The position numbers were made by a program, and so were the translations under genes. From positions 2,572,767-2,636,766 of the forward strand of contig NZ_CP076718.1 in NCBI RefSeq assembly GCF_011682235.2: a DNA stretch of 64,000 bases, given 5' to 3'. The notes beneath the pieces were generated by a model. That model was not told the DNA's origin and did not search any database. It saw nothing but the letters and a program-made list of their open reading frames with translations. This DNA comes from Rhodocaloribacter litoris (lineage in GTDB: Bacteria > Bacteroidota > Rhodothermia > Rhodothermales > ISCAR-4553). Shown here piece by piece: positions 34,966 to 48,015 of the stretch (position 1 is the stretch's first letter; each line of letters starts with the position of its first letter).

Positions 34966-34989
34966 GATCTCGTGGCGGGCGGGGCGGAC

Positions 34990-36681
<1,692 letters not shown>

Positions 36682-36702
36682 TTAGCGGCCGGCACAACCC
36701 GT

Positions 36703-37008
36703 TCAGGCCGGCACGGCTTCCTCCTGCAGGATGCCGAGGATGTCGGTCTCGCGCATGATGAGGTACTCTTCGTCGCCGAGGCGGACTTCGGTGCCGGCGT
36801 ACTTGCCGTAGAGGACCGTATCGCCTTCCTTGACGGTCATGTCGATCTTGGTGCCGTTTTCGACGCGTCCGGGGCCGACGGCGACGACGGTGCCGCGCTG
36901 GGGTTTCTCCTTGGCGGTGTCGGGGATGTAGAGCCCGCTGGAGGTTTTCTCCTCGGCCGGTTCGGGTTTGACGACCACGCGGTCGCCCAGCGGTTTGATG
37001 TGGATCAT
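36703..37008 (-). CDS. groES: Co-chaperonin GroES
   Basis: Protein of 101 aa starting [15 protein letters not shown], with the mobile loop around [17 protein letters not shown] and the conserved [10 protein letters not shown] and [14 protein letters not shown]. The ATG at 37006-37008 has a strong ribosome-binding site (AGGAGG) 7 bases upstream; the longer open frame to 37122 overlaps the barrel gene and is not needed. It caps GroEL rings. No CIRCE element (TTAGCACTC inverted repeat) is visible in the 52-base gap to the upstream gene, so the operator, if any, lies further up. Confidence 0.96.
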   Translation of the reverse strand: MIHIKPLGDRVVVKPEPAEEKTSSGLYIPDTAKEKPQRGTVVAVGPGRVENGTKIDMTVKEGDTVLYGKYAGTEVRLGDEEYLIMRETDILGILQEEAVPA

Positions 37009-37060
37009 GGTTGGTCCTCCTGTTTGGTCTATGGGATACACAAGGGCTGTTTGTCGTCTC

Positions 37061-37741
37061 TCAGAAACCGACGCCCACGGAGACGCTCCAGCCTTCGAGC
37101 CGGAAGCCGGGGCGCAGTTCATCCCGGAAAAGGTTTGTCAGGCTTCGCACGTACCGGGTATCGAACAGGACGGAGCGTCCGAAGAGCCGGTTTTCGAGGC
37201 TGGCGCCGAAGGTCAGTCCCAGTATGCCAGCCCGGTATTGGTCGTCTGCATCGAAGTACGGGGTCTGCCGTTCGGGCAGGTCAAGGTCCCGGTAGAGGTG
37301 GTAGCTGGCGACGGGGCCGGCGAACAGGGCGGGCTGTGCCGTTCGGCCGGTGAAGGGATAGAACTTCAGCAGCACCGGCACGTCCAGCATCCCGAAGGTG
37401 TAGTCGACCCGTTCCGCCGGGAAGACGATGCCGTGGTGGGTCACCTGCCCCTGGCGCACGGCGAACACCACCTCGGGTTGCAGGGCGAAGTGCCGGCTGA
37501 AGCGGTAGTTCAGGTACGCGCCGCCACTGAAGCCCATGGCCTCGTTGTCTTCATGGACGGCGTCTCCCGTGAAGCCGTTATAGAGGGCTCCGAGACGGAA
37601 GCCGTAGGTCAGGGTGTGGGCCGGTTCCAGGGCCGGTTGGGCGGGGGGGACCTGGGCCCGGCTGGTGACGGCACCGGCGCTCAGAAGGAGAGTCAGCATC
37701 GCCGGCACCACCATTCTCCGAATGCGGGCTAGCGATTTCAT
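37061..37741 (-). CDS. Outer-membrane beta-barrel protein
   Basis: Protein of 226 aa with a signal peptide (about 1-31, ending TSRAQ). The rest alternates hydrophobic and polar residues in short strands ([52 protein letters not shown]) and ends in the aromatic strand SVSVGVGF, as for outer-membrane proteins of the OMP_b-brl_2 type. The start ATG at 37739-37741 follows a near-perfect Shine-Dalgarno (GAGGAGGTGATCA). It lies between hsp20 and groES on the same strand, which suggests co-expression under stress; its role is unknown. Confidence 0.8.
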   Translation of the reverse strand: MKSLARIRRMVVPAMLTLLLSAGAVTSRAQVPPAQPALEPAHTLTYGFRLGALYNGFTGDAVHEDNEAMGFSGGAYLNYRFSRHFALQPEVVFAVRQGQVTHHGIVFPAERVDYTFGMLDVPVLLKFYPFTGRTAQPALFAGPVASYHLYRDLDLPERQTPYFDADDQYRAGILGLTFGASLENRLFGRSVLFDTRYVRSLTNLFRDELRPGFRLEGWSVSVGVGF

Positions 37742-37778
37742 CACTGATCACCTCCTCGTCCTGTCCATGTTCGGGGGT

Positions 37779-38180
37779 TCAGGTTATCCTGATGCGCCGC
37801 GCTTTGCTCTCCGCGGCCTTTGGCACCATCACGCGCAGCACGCCATGCTCGTAGTGGGCCACGATGCCGGCCGGGTCGATGGCCTTCGGGAAGAGGAACA
37901 CCCGTTCGAAGGCACCGGTCCCACGCTCCCGGTGCAAGGGGCGTTCGTGGGGGGCCTCCGGAGGACGGTTGCCGCGGATGTGCAGTGCCTGTTGCTCCAC
38001 GCGGAGGTCGAAGGCGCTACGCGGCAGGCCGGGGGCATCCAGCGCCACGAAATAGCTTTCGGCCGTCTCGACCACGTCGGCGGCCGGGATCCAGCTCCGG
38101 ATGCCGCTTGAGCCGGCGCGCACGGCCGGAGGCGGCCGGCGTTCGAGGTCGTGCAACACCGCGATGGCCAGGTCGTGCAT
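37779..38180 (-). CDS. Small heat-shock protein (Hsp20/alpha-crystallin)
   Basis: Protein of 133 aa. The alpha-crystallin domain spans about residues 34-125 (WIPAADVVETAESYFVALDAPG, HIRGNRPP, RVFLFPKAIDPAGIVAHYEHG, LRVMVPKA). The C-terminal RIRIT offers an I-x-I motif that docks into neighbouring subunits of the oligomer. The ATG at 38178-38180 is used. The protein holds unfolding proteins in a refoldable state. The gene is first in a same-strand run with the barrel protein and groES-groEL, which fits a heat-shock regulon. Confidence 0.9.
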   Translation of the reverse strand: MHDLAIAVLHDLERRPPPAVRAGSSGIRSWIPAADVVETAESYFVALDAPGLPRSAFDLRVEQQALHIRGNRPPEAPHERPLHRERGTGAFERVFLFPKAIDPAGIVAHYEHGVLRVMVPKAAESKARRIRIT

Positions 38181-38486
38181 GGGGGAAAGACCGTCGTGGT
38201 TTCCTGGGTCAACACGTTGGCCCCTGCGGGGCATCACGGCTGGCGGCGACTCAAGCGATGTGCCAAACCGTGTGCTGTGTCAGAGTGACAAAACCGCGCC
38301 GGAGGGTCTTGAAAATTCGACAGAGACGGGCCCGCGCCCCGCTTCAAAAATGTCAGCGTCGCGCCGGGCGATTCGGGCAAATCTTCTTTTGCGCCCCAGC
38401 GGGCCGATGCGTAAGATAGGCGGTGAAAAGCGCTTCCGGCATAGGCCGCGACGCGTGGCGTGTACGTGAACGAAGCGGAAGACGGG
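38181..38486. promoter_or_regulatory. Divergent control region of hsp20 and arginase
   Basis: These 306 bases contain no gene. A TGTCA-GAG-TGACA inverted repeat at 38278-38290 is a possible regulator site. Promoter boxes were not assigned with confidence. Confidence 0.35.
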
Positions 38487-39389
38487 ATGGTACGGGAGGC
38501 TACGTCCATTCGCCTGATCGGGGTTCCGATGGATCTGGGGCAGAACCTGCGCGGCGTCGACATGGGGCCGAGTGCCCTCCGGTATGCCGGGCTGGCGGAT
38601 CGCCTGGCCCGCCTCGGTCATCAGGTACAGGATGCGGGTAACGTCGAGGTGGCCGTGCGCGGTACGCTCGACGCGGAGCGGCAGGGCATTGCCTACCTGG
38701 AGGAGATCAGCAGGAGTTGCGAGCGCGTCTACGAGGCCGGCCGCCGGGCCATCGCCGACGGATGCTTCCCGCTTTTCATCGGCGGCGACCACTCCATCGC
38801 CGTCGGCACCATCGGCGGGGTGACGCACGAGGGTTCGGTGGGGGTGCTCTGGATCGACGCCCACGGCGACTACAACACGCCGGAGACCTCCCCGAGCGGC
38901 AACGTGCACGGCATGCCGCTGGCGGCGCTGATGGGACTGGGCGCCCCCGAGCTGGTCGACCTGGGCCGGCCCGGGCCCAAGCTCCGCCCCGAAGACGTGA
39001 TGCTGCTGGCCGTGCGCGACCTCGACGCGTCCGAGCGCAAGCTGCTGCGGGAGAGCCGCATCGGTATCTACACGATGAGTGAGATCGACGAGCGCGGCAT
39101 CGCCGAGGTCACGCGCGAGGCCCTGCGCCGCCTCGGTCATTGCGAGCGCCTGCACGTGAGCCTGGACATGGACAGCCTCGACCCGATGTACGCCCCGGGC
39201 GTGGGCACCCCCGTCCCCGGCGGTCTCACCTTCCGCGAGGCGCACCTGCTCATGGAGATTCTGGCCGAGGACGGCCGCGTCGGCTCGGCGGACGTCGTCG
39301 AGATCAACCCCATGCTCGACGAGCACAACCGCACCGCCGAGATGGCCGCCGCGCTGCTGATGTCCCTGCTGGGCAAATCCATCCTCTGA
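38487..39389 (+). CDS. rocF: Arginase
   Basis: Protein of 300 aa from the ATG at 38487, the usual arginase length; GTG at 38460 would add nine residues without support. The ureohydrolase metal motifs are all present: [22 protein letters not shown] and [14 protein letters not shown], which bind two Mn ions. The substrate loop [12 protein letters not shown] also matches arginase. It hydrolyses arginine to ornithine and urea. The start has a purine-rich GGAAGACGGG just upstream. It stands alone on the + strand, with no urease or ornithine genes near. Confidence 0.92.
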   Translation: MVREATSIRLIGVPMDLGQNLRGVDMGPSALRYAGLADRLARLGHQVQDAGNVEVAVRGTLDAERQGIAYLEEISRSCERVYEAGRRAIADGCFPLFIGGDHSIAVGTIGGVTHEGSVGVLWIDAHGDYNTPETSPSGNVHGMPLAALMGLGAPELVDLGRPGPKLRPEDVMLLAVRDLDASERKLLRESRIGIYTMSEIDERGIAEVTREALRRLGHCERLHVSLDMDSLDPMYAPGVGTPVPGGLTFREAHLLMEILAEDGRVGSADVVEINPMLDEHNRTAEMAAALLMSLLGKSIL

Positions 39390-39574
39390 GGGTTGCTTCT
39401 CAAGGGGGAACCACCCGGCTGCGCGGGGCCGGGCAAGGAGACCTTGCCGCCGCGGGAGAACCTTTTTCGTGCGGCGGATCGTTCACGTCCTGCTTGCCCG
39501 TCCGGCCATCGCTTTTTGCGCGGGCGTGCTATAGCCGGAGCTACGGCCCGCCGAATTCAGAGAGGGACAGACCG

Positions 39575-40696
<1,122 letters not shown>

Positions 40697-40725
40697 ACCC
40701 GCACCGCCGGTCTTCCGCACGCGGC

Positions 40726-43479
<2,754 letters not shown>

Positions 43480-43823
43480 GGCCGGTTTCCTCCCCTCCTC
43501 CCGTGAGGCCAAATCGTTCGGACAATCATTGCTTTGATTACTACTTTCACGAAGCACATCTCTCGTTTGGACTGCATGGCGCTGGCCGTCCGTTCTCGGA
43601 GCGGATCCGCCGGCCCGCAGAAGGTGTCGGTTCTCCTACCTTCTGCCGCCTCGGGGAACAAATACCGTGCAAATTTGGGGAGGAGGCGCGGTGCCCGGGC
43701 CCTTTTTCAGCGTCATTCCGCTTTTTATCCCCGCGGGCCGGCGCAGTGAAGAAGGGGGCGAACGGCGGGAACGGAAATATTTTCCTCCGGCGGGCCCGAC
43801 GTGGCGATGCCCGTGAGCGCGCC
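43480..43823. other. Intergenic stretch, no gene seen
   Basis: These 344 bases separate two minus-strand genes. No frame with a convincing start or composition is present. It should hold the promoter of the hybrid kinase, but the boxes are not clear. Confidence 0.4.
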
Positions 43824-44612
43824 TCAAAGGTTGAAGACCGGCTCGAAGTCCCGGAGGGGCAAGCCGTGCGCCGCGGAGGGCAGGCGCCGCGGGTCGCGTT
43901 CCAGTTCGAGTTCGTAGGCGACCCGGTCGCTCCGGTAATAGCGTTGCTGGTAGTAGATGTGGCGGTCGCCGTGGGTGGTCGAGAGGCGGGTGATCAGCAG
44001 CAGGGCGCGTCCTTCGGCGACGCCGAGCGTGGCTGCCAGTTCGGCATCGGCGTTGACGGCTTCGATGCGGTAGCGCCCGCGCAGCACCGGCACCCCGTAG
44101 TTGTGTTCGAGGATATGGTAGATGGTTTCGGTTTCGAGGTCGTGTCCTTCGAGCAGCTGGGCATAGAAGACCGGCAGCCACGTCCGGTCGAAGGCCACGG
44201 GCTCGCCGTTTCCGAGGCGGCGTCGATCCAGCCGGATGACGGTGGTGCCTTCGTCCAGGCCGAGGGCCCGGGCGACCTCCGGCGGGGCCGGCACCGGGCC
44301 GTGAAAGAGCACCTGCGACGACGGCGTGAGCCCGGCCTGGGTCATGTCTTCCACGAAGTCGGTCAGGCGGACGAGCCCCTGCCGCACCCGCTGATCCCGG
44401 ACGAACGAGCCCAGTCCCTGCCGCCGGTAGATCAGCCCCTCGTTTTCAAGCGTTTGCAGGGCCCGCCGCACCGTGATGCGGCTGACACCGAAGCGTTTGC
44501 CGAGCTGGCTTTCGGAGGGAAGCCGGGAATCCACCTCATAGACCCCCTGTTCGATCTGTTCCCGCAGCCAGTCGCTCAACTGTTCGTGCCGCGGACGTCC
44601 CGGTTTCAGCAT
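43824..44612 (-). CDS. GntR-family (HutC/UTRA) transcriptional regulator
   Basis: Protein of 262 aa from the ATG at 44610-44612. The N-terminal winged helix (about 9-75: LSDWLREQIEQGVYEV, LPSESQLGKRFGVSRITVRR, ALQTLENEGLIYRRQG) is the GntR DNA-binding domain. The C-terminal UTRA domain (about 90-250, with FDRTWLPVFYAQLLEG) binds a small effector, often a sugar or amino acid. It is divergent from the Crp/Fnr gene, with 122 bases between, and the inverted repeat TCGTCTCC...GGAGACGA at 44640-44670 in that gap may be its operator. Effector unknown. Confidence 0.88.
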   Translation of the reverse strand: MLKPGRPRHEQLSDWLREQIEQGVYEVDSRLPSESQLGKRFGVSRITVRRALQTLENEGLIYRRQGLGSFVRDQRVRQGLVRLTDFVEDMTQAGLTPSSQVLFHGPVPAPPEVARALGLDEGTTVIRLDRRRLGNGEPVAFDRTWLPVFYAQLLEGHDLETETIYHILEHNYGVPVLRGRYRIEAVNADAELAATLGVAEGRALLLITRLSTTHGDRHIYYQQRYYRSDRVAYELELERDPRRLPSAAHGLPLRDFEPVFNL

Positions 44613-44639
44613 ACCCACCTCGCTGTTCTTATCATGGGT

Positions 44640-44670
44640 TCGTCTCCACCGGCAGCCCGTCCGGAGACGA
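44640..44670. promoter_or_regulatory. Inverted repeat between divergent regulators
   Basis: TCGTCTCC (44640-44647) and GGAGACGA (44663-44670) are perfect 8-bp arms with a 15-base spacer. It lies 28 bases upstream of the GntR start, so it is a good candidate operator. Confidence 0.45.
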
Positions 44671-44734
44671 TACAGGTCATGACAGGTTAAGATAGGCTTT
44701 TTTTCATCCATCCGCACCCACCTTTCGGTTGCCC

Positions 44735-45418
44735 ATGAGCTCTTCAGACGCGTTCAAGGACGAAGTGTACACGGTGCTGCCGTTCCTGCGTACGGCCCCT
44801 GCCGCTCTGCGCGAGGCGTTCTTCGCCCGGGCGATCCGCGCCGACATGCCGGCGGGACGCCACCTGTGTATGGAAGGCGACCGGTGCCTGCACCTGCCGA
44901 TCGTGCTGGCCGGCAGCGCCCGCATCTACAAGATCGGCGGGCAGGGCCGCGAAATTACGCTCTACCGGCTCGAACCGGGCGACAGCTGCATCCTGACGGC
45001 CTCGTGTCTCATCGGTAACCACGACTTCCCGGCCTTCGCCATCACAGAGACGGATGTGGTGGCGGCGCTGGTTCCGGCCACGGACTTCCTCCGATGGCTG
45101 GGAGAACACGCGGCCTGGCGCACGTACGTGTTCGGCCTGCTCTGGAACCGACTCGTCGACGTCATCAGCCTCGTCGAGGAGGTCACCTTTCGGCGCATGG
45201 ACGCCCGCCTGGCCGAGCACCTGCTCAAACTGACCGGCAACGTCGTGGGGACGATCCACACCACCCATGAGGCCCTCGCCGACGAACTGGGCACCGCCCG
45301 TGAGGTCGTCAGCCGCATTCTGAAGGAATTCGAGCGTCAGGGCTGGGTGGCCCTCTCCCGTGGCACCATCCGCGTCTGCGACCCCCGAGGGCTGCTCGGC
45401 AAGGCCCGGCAGAACTGA
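44735..45418 (+). CDS. Crp/Fnr-family transcriptional regulator
   Basis: Protein of 227 aa from the ATG at 44735. It has a cyclic-nucleotide-binding-like beta barrel (about 20-120, with LVLAGSARIYKIGGQGREI and RLEPGDSCIL), a long dimer helix and a C-terminal HTH (about 170-215: THEALADELGTAREVVSRILKEFERQG). The N-terminal Fnr-type cysteine cluster is absent, though several Cys occur (CMEGDRCLHL, CILTASCLIG), so redox or other sensing is possible. It is followed by two small membrane-protein genes, as in clusters handling sulfide or stress where DUF2892 genes often follow Crp/Fnr regulators. Confidence 0.88.
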   Translation: MSSSDAFKDEVYTVLPFLRTAPAALREAFFARAIRADMPAGRHLCMEGDRCLHLPIVLAGSARIYKIGGQGREITLYRLEPGDSCILTASCLIGNHDFPAFAITETDVVAALVPATDFLRWLGEHAAWRTYVFGLLWNRLVDVISLVEEVTFRRMDARLAEHLLKLTGNVVGTIHTTHEALADELGTAREVVSRILKEFERQGWVALSRGTIRVCDPRGLLGKARQN

Positions 45419-45534
45419 GGTGCTCTCGCGGCACAATGGGCGGCTGCTCGGTCACCCCGTGTGACCTTATCACAGAACACAACGGGGCAGTGGATCGATC
45501 TTTTTTTCATTCGGATGAAAAGGTCGCCAGAACC

Positions 45535-45672
45535 ATGGATGCCTCGACCAGGCGCAAGCTGCTGATCGTCTGCCTGCTCTGTGCGGGGCTGATTGCCGGC
45601 CTGGTGCTGCTGGTCGAGGCCGTCTGGGGTGCGGCGCCCTCGTACCCACCAACCCTCGAGGTACTGCCATGA
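45535..45672 (+). CDS. Small single-pass membrane protein
   Basis: Protein of 45 aa from the ATG at 45535. One membrane helix (about 8-30, LLIVCLLCAGLIAGLVLLVE) follows a short basic start, and the tail is Pro-rich. Its stop overlaps the start of the next gene (ATGA at 45669-45672), so the two are translationally coupled. No family is recognised. Confidence 0.55.
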   Translation: MDASTRRKLLIVCLLCAGLIAGLVLLVEAVWGAAPSYPPTLEVLP

Positions 45673-45875
45673 CGAAGAACATGGGCTCCATCGACCGCAT
45701 CCTCCGCGTAGCCGTCGCGGTGATTATCGGCGTGCTCCTCCTGACCGGCACGCTGCAGGGCACCCTGGCCACCATCCTGGGCATCCTCGCCATCGTTTTC
45801 CTGCTGACGAGCGCCATCGGCTTCTGCCCGCTCTACGCGCCGTTCAAACTGTCGACGCGCGGCAAAGAGGGCTGA
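45669..45875 (+). CDS. DUF2892 (YgaP-type) inner-membrane protein
   Basis: Protein of 68 aa beginning MTKNMGSIDRILRVAV, with two membrane helices (VAVIIGVLLLTG and TILGILAIVFLLTSAIG) and the family end FCPLYAPFKLSTRGK. DUF2892 proteins match the membrane part of the rhodanese YgaP and are often near Crp/Fnr-type or sulfur-related genes. The start overlaps the previous stop. Role unknown. Confidence 0.82.
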   Translation: MTKNMGSIDRILRVAVAVIIGVLLLTGTLQGTLATILGILAIVFLLTSAIGFCPLYAPFKLSTRGKEG

Positions 45876-45941
45876 ACGGGGCGGGCTGAGCCGGGAAAAA
45901 AGCGTATCTTGGCGCGCTTTCGTTCACCTGTTCAGCCTGTC

Positions 45942-46958
45942 ATGTCGCCGCCCTCACGCCCGGCCTTCACCGCCGACGACGCCGCACGCCTGGCCCGCAC
46001 CCACTTCGGGCTGAGGGCCGAGGCCCGAGAACTGCCCAGTTATCTGGACCAGAACTTCCTCCTCCGGGCAGACGATGGGCACCGTTTCATCCTCAAGATC
46101 GCCCATGCGGAGGAAGACCCGGCCGTGCTGGACTTCCAGCAGGCCGTGCTGGCGCACCTGGCCACCCGTCCGCTCCCGCTGCGCCTGCCGCGCGTATGCC
46201 CGGCGCCCACGGGCGAGCGCCTCGTCCCCCTCACCGGCACCGACGGCCGGACGCATCGTGCCTGGCTCGTCACCTACCTCTCCGGCACGTTCCTCGCCGA
46301 CCTGCCCCTTCGGTCCCCTGCGCTCCTACGCTCCCTCGGCCATGCCCTGGCTCACCTCGACAACGCCCTCGACGGATTCAGCCATCCGGCCATGAACCGT
46401 CCCCTGCCATGGGACGTGTGCCGATACGCTGACCTGTATGGGTTCCTCGGCGAACTGCCCGATTCGGATCAGCGGAGGCTTGTCGAGCGGTGGCTTCGGC
46501 GCGTTGAAGTGCACACCGCCCCGTTGCTCCCCGACCTCCCCCGGAGCGTCATCCACAACGACGCCAACGACCACAATGTCCTGGCCACCCCCGAAGCCGT
46601 CACCGGCCTGATCGACTTCGGCGACATGGTGCACACCGTCACGGTGGCCGAAGTCGCCATCGCCGCCACGTATGCCATGCTCGGCACGACGGACCCGATC
46701 GGGACGGCGGCCCAGGTGGTGGCCGGCTACCATGCCGCATATCCGCTGACCGGGGCGGAGGTCCGGGCTTTCTTCGGGCTGATCGCGATGCGCCTGTGCA
46801 CGAGCGTCTGCCTCTCCGCCTACCGGCGACGGCAGGACCCGCACAACGCCTACCTGACCGTCAGCGAACAACCGGCCTGGGAGATGCTCGAGCGCCTGGC
46901 CGCCGTCTCGTTCGACGAGGCCGAGGCCACCTTTCGCCGCGCCTGTGCCCTGTCCTGA
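45942..46958 (+). CDS. Aminoglycoside-phosphotransferase-fold kinase
   Basis: Protein of 338 aa from the ATG at 45942; a TTG 11 codons earlier is less likely. The kinase-like fold is shown by NFLLRADDGHRFILKI (nucleotide loop and Lys), the catalytic loop VIHNDANDHNVL (HxDxxxxN) and the metal Asp in LIDFGDMVHT. This version, with HNDANDHN, is close to hydroxylysine/homoserine-type kinases (AGPHD1-like) rather than to true antibiotic resistance enzymes. It phosphorylates a small amine or hydroxy-amino acid, substrate unknown. It stands alone between the DUF2892 gene and a convergent exported protein gene. Confidence 0.8.
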   Translation: MSPPSRPAFTADDAARLARTHFGLRAEARELPSYLDQNFLLRADDGHRFILKIAHAEEDPAVLDFQQAVLAHLATRPLPLRLPRVCPAPTGERLVPLTGTDGRTHRAWLVTYLSGTFLADLPLRSPALLRSLGHALAHLDNALDGFSHPAMNRPLPWDVCRYADLYGFLGELPDSDQRRLVERWLRRVEVHTAPLLPDLPRSVIHNDANDHNVLATPEAVTGLIDFGDMVHTVTVAEVAIAATYAMLGTTDPIGTAAQVVAGYHAAYPLTGAEVRAFFGLIAMRLCTSVCLSAYRRRQDPHNAYLTVSEQPAWEMLERLAAVSFDEAEATFRRACALS

Positions 46959-46972
46959 AGCCCCCGGCCCGA

Positions 46973-47701
46973 CTAGTCGACCCGGACCATCTGCCGTGTC
47001 ATCTTGAGGTCCCCGGCCTCCAGGACGTAGCTGTAGAACCCCGAACCGAGACGACGCGCATCGAAGACGACCTGGTGACGGCCGGCAGGGTAAACCCCGT
47101 CGACGAGACGGGCTACTTCCTGCCCCAGGAGATTGTACACCGTCAGCCGGGTCATCCCGGTTTCGGACAGCTCGAAAGGGATCCGGGTCGTTGCGTTGAA
47201 AGGGTTGGGGTAGTTGAGGCCCAGTGCCGGACGTGTGGGAAGTGCGGCGCGCGCTTTTTGTGCACCACCGGGTATGGCAAGCCTGTCGATCACATAAATG
47301 CCCCTGAACCGATAGGTTCCGCCTTTTCCGAGAGGCCCCGCCGCGTCGTGTCGCAGTTGCAGTTGCCGTTCCTCCGTGCCGTCGAAAAAGCGCAACTGCA
47401 GCGAGTCTCCGGACCGGAACCCATCCACCTCGTCCGTGAGGAAATCATCTCCCCACACGGTCAGGGCATGCGGTGCCGCCGTCCAGACGATCACGCCTGC
47501 ACACGCGCCGGAAGGCGTAATGGCCGCCACCTCGTCGCCCGCTTTGAACGGATAGACCGGTCCCTCCGGGAACACCACGACGGCCTGATTGCCGGTGTTC
47601 GCGTGGCAGTCCGTGAAATGATGCTGTGCCCGTCCTCCGGTCGCCGCCAGCATCCCGAGCATCCCGAGTCCCCATAACGTGCGCTTTAAGTTCGGTGCCA
47701 T
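46973..47701 (-). CDS. Exported protein with T9SS sorting domain
   Basis: Protein of 242 aa from the ATG at 47699-47701, with a signal peptide (about 1-25). The middle part (FKAGDEVAAITPSGACAGVI, VWGDDFLTDEVDGF) resembles small beta domains seen repeated in secreted proteins of this phylum. The last 85 residues carry the type IX secretion signal: LGLNYPNPFNATTRIPF, LTVYNLLGQEVARLV and SGFYSYVLEAG. It should be exported across the outer membrane and perhaps anchored. It converges with the phosphotransferase gene, with 14 bases between the stops. Confidence 0.82.
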   Translation of the reverse strand: MAPNLKRTLWGLGMLGMLAATGGRAQHHFTDCHANTGNQAVVVFPEGPVYPFKAGDEVAAITPSGACAGVIVWTAAPHALTVWGDDFLTDEVDGFRSGDSLQLRFFDGTEERQLQLRHDAAGPLGKGGTYRFRGIYVIDRLAIPGGAQKARAALPTRPALGLNYPNPFNATTRIPFELSETGMTRLTVYNLLGQEVARLVDGVYPAGRHQVVFDARRLGSGFYSYVLEAGDLKMTRQMVRVD

Positions 47702-48015
47702 GGATGCGTTGACGGATTGGATCAGCAGGGGAGCACGACCTCGGGGATATAGCAGGACCATTCAGGACCGGGCAGGGGCTCCGTGAGGCGCCGGCTTTCC
47801 TTCCGGTGCTTTCGGGTTCATGAACGCCCGCTCCTTGCGCCGGGCAGAATATGCTGTGATCCCGGCCCGGCACCGTTGGCGCGAGTGTGGCAAAAGTGCA
47901 ACAAATCTGTGACACCGGGTTTGCGTGGCGGCAGGGGAAACCGGGGCGGCATGTTTTGAATCTTCCCGCCGGAATCGCTACGTTCAGCCACCTCCCAACT
48001 GCTTCGTATGCCGCC

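Noticed and set aside
32274-34967. A long plus-strand frame over the choice-of-anchor-B gene
   Set aside because: Shadow of a minus-strand gene with a signal peptide and repeats. The plus frame has low-complexity composition.
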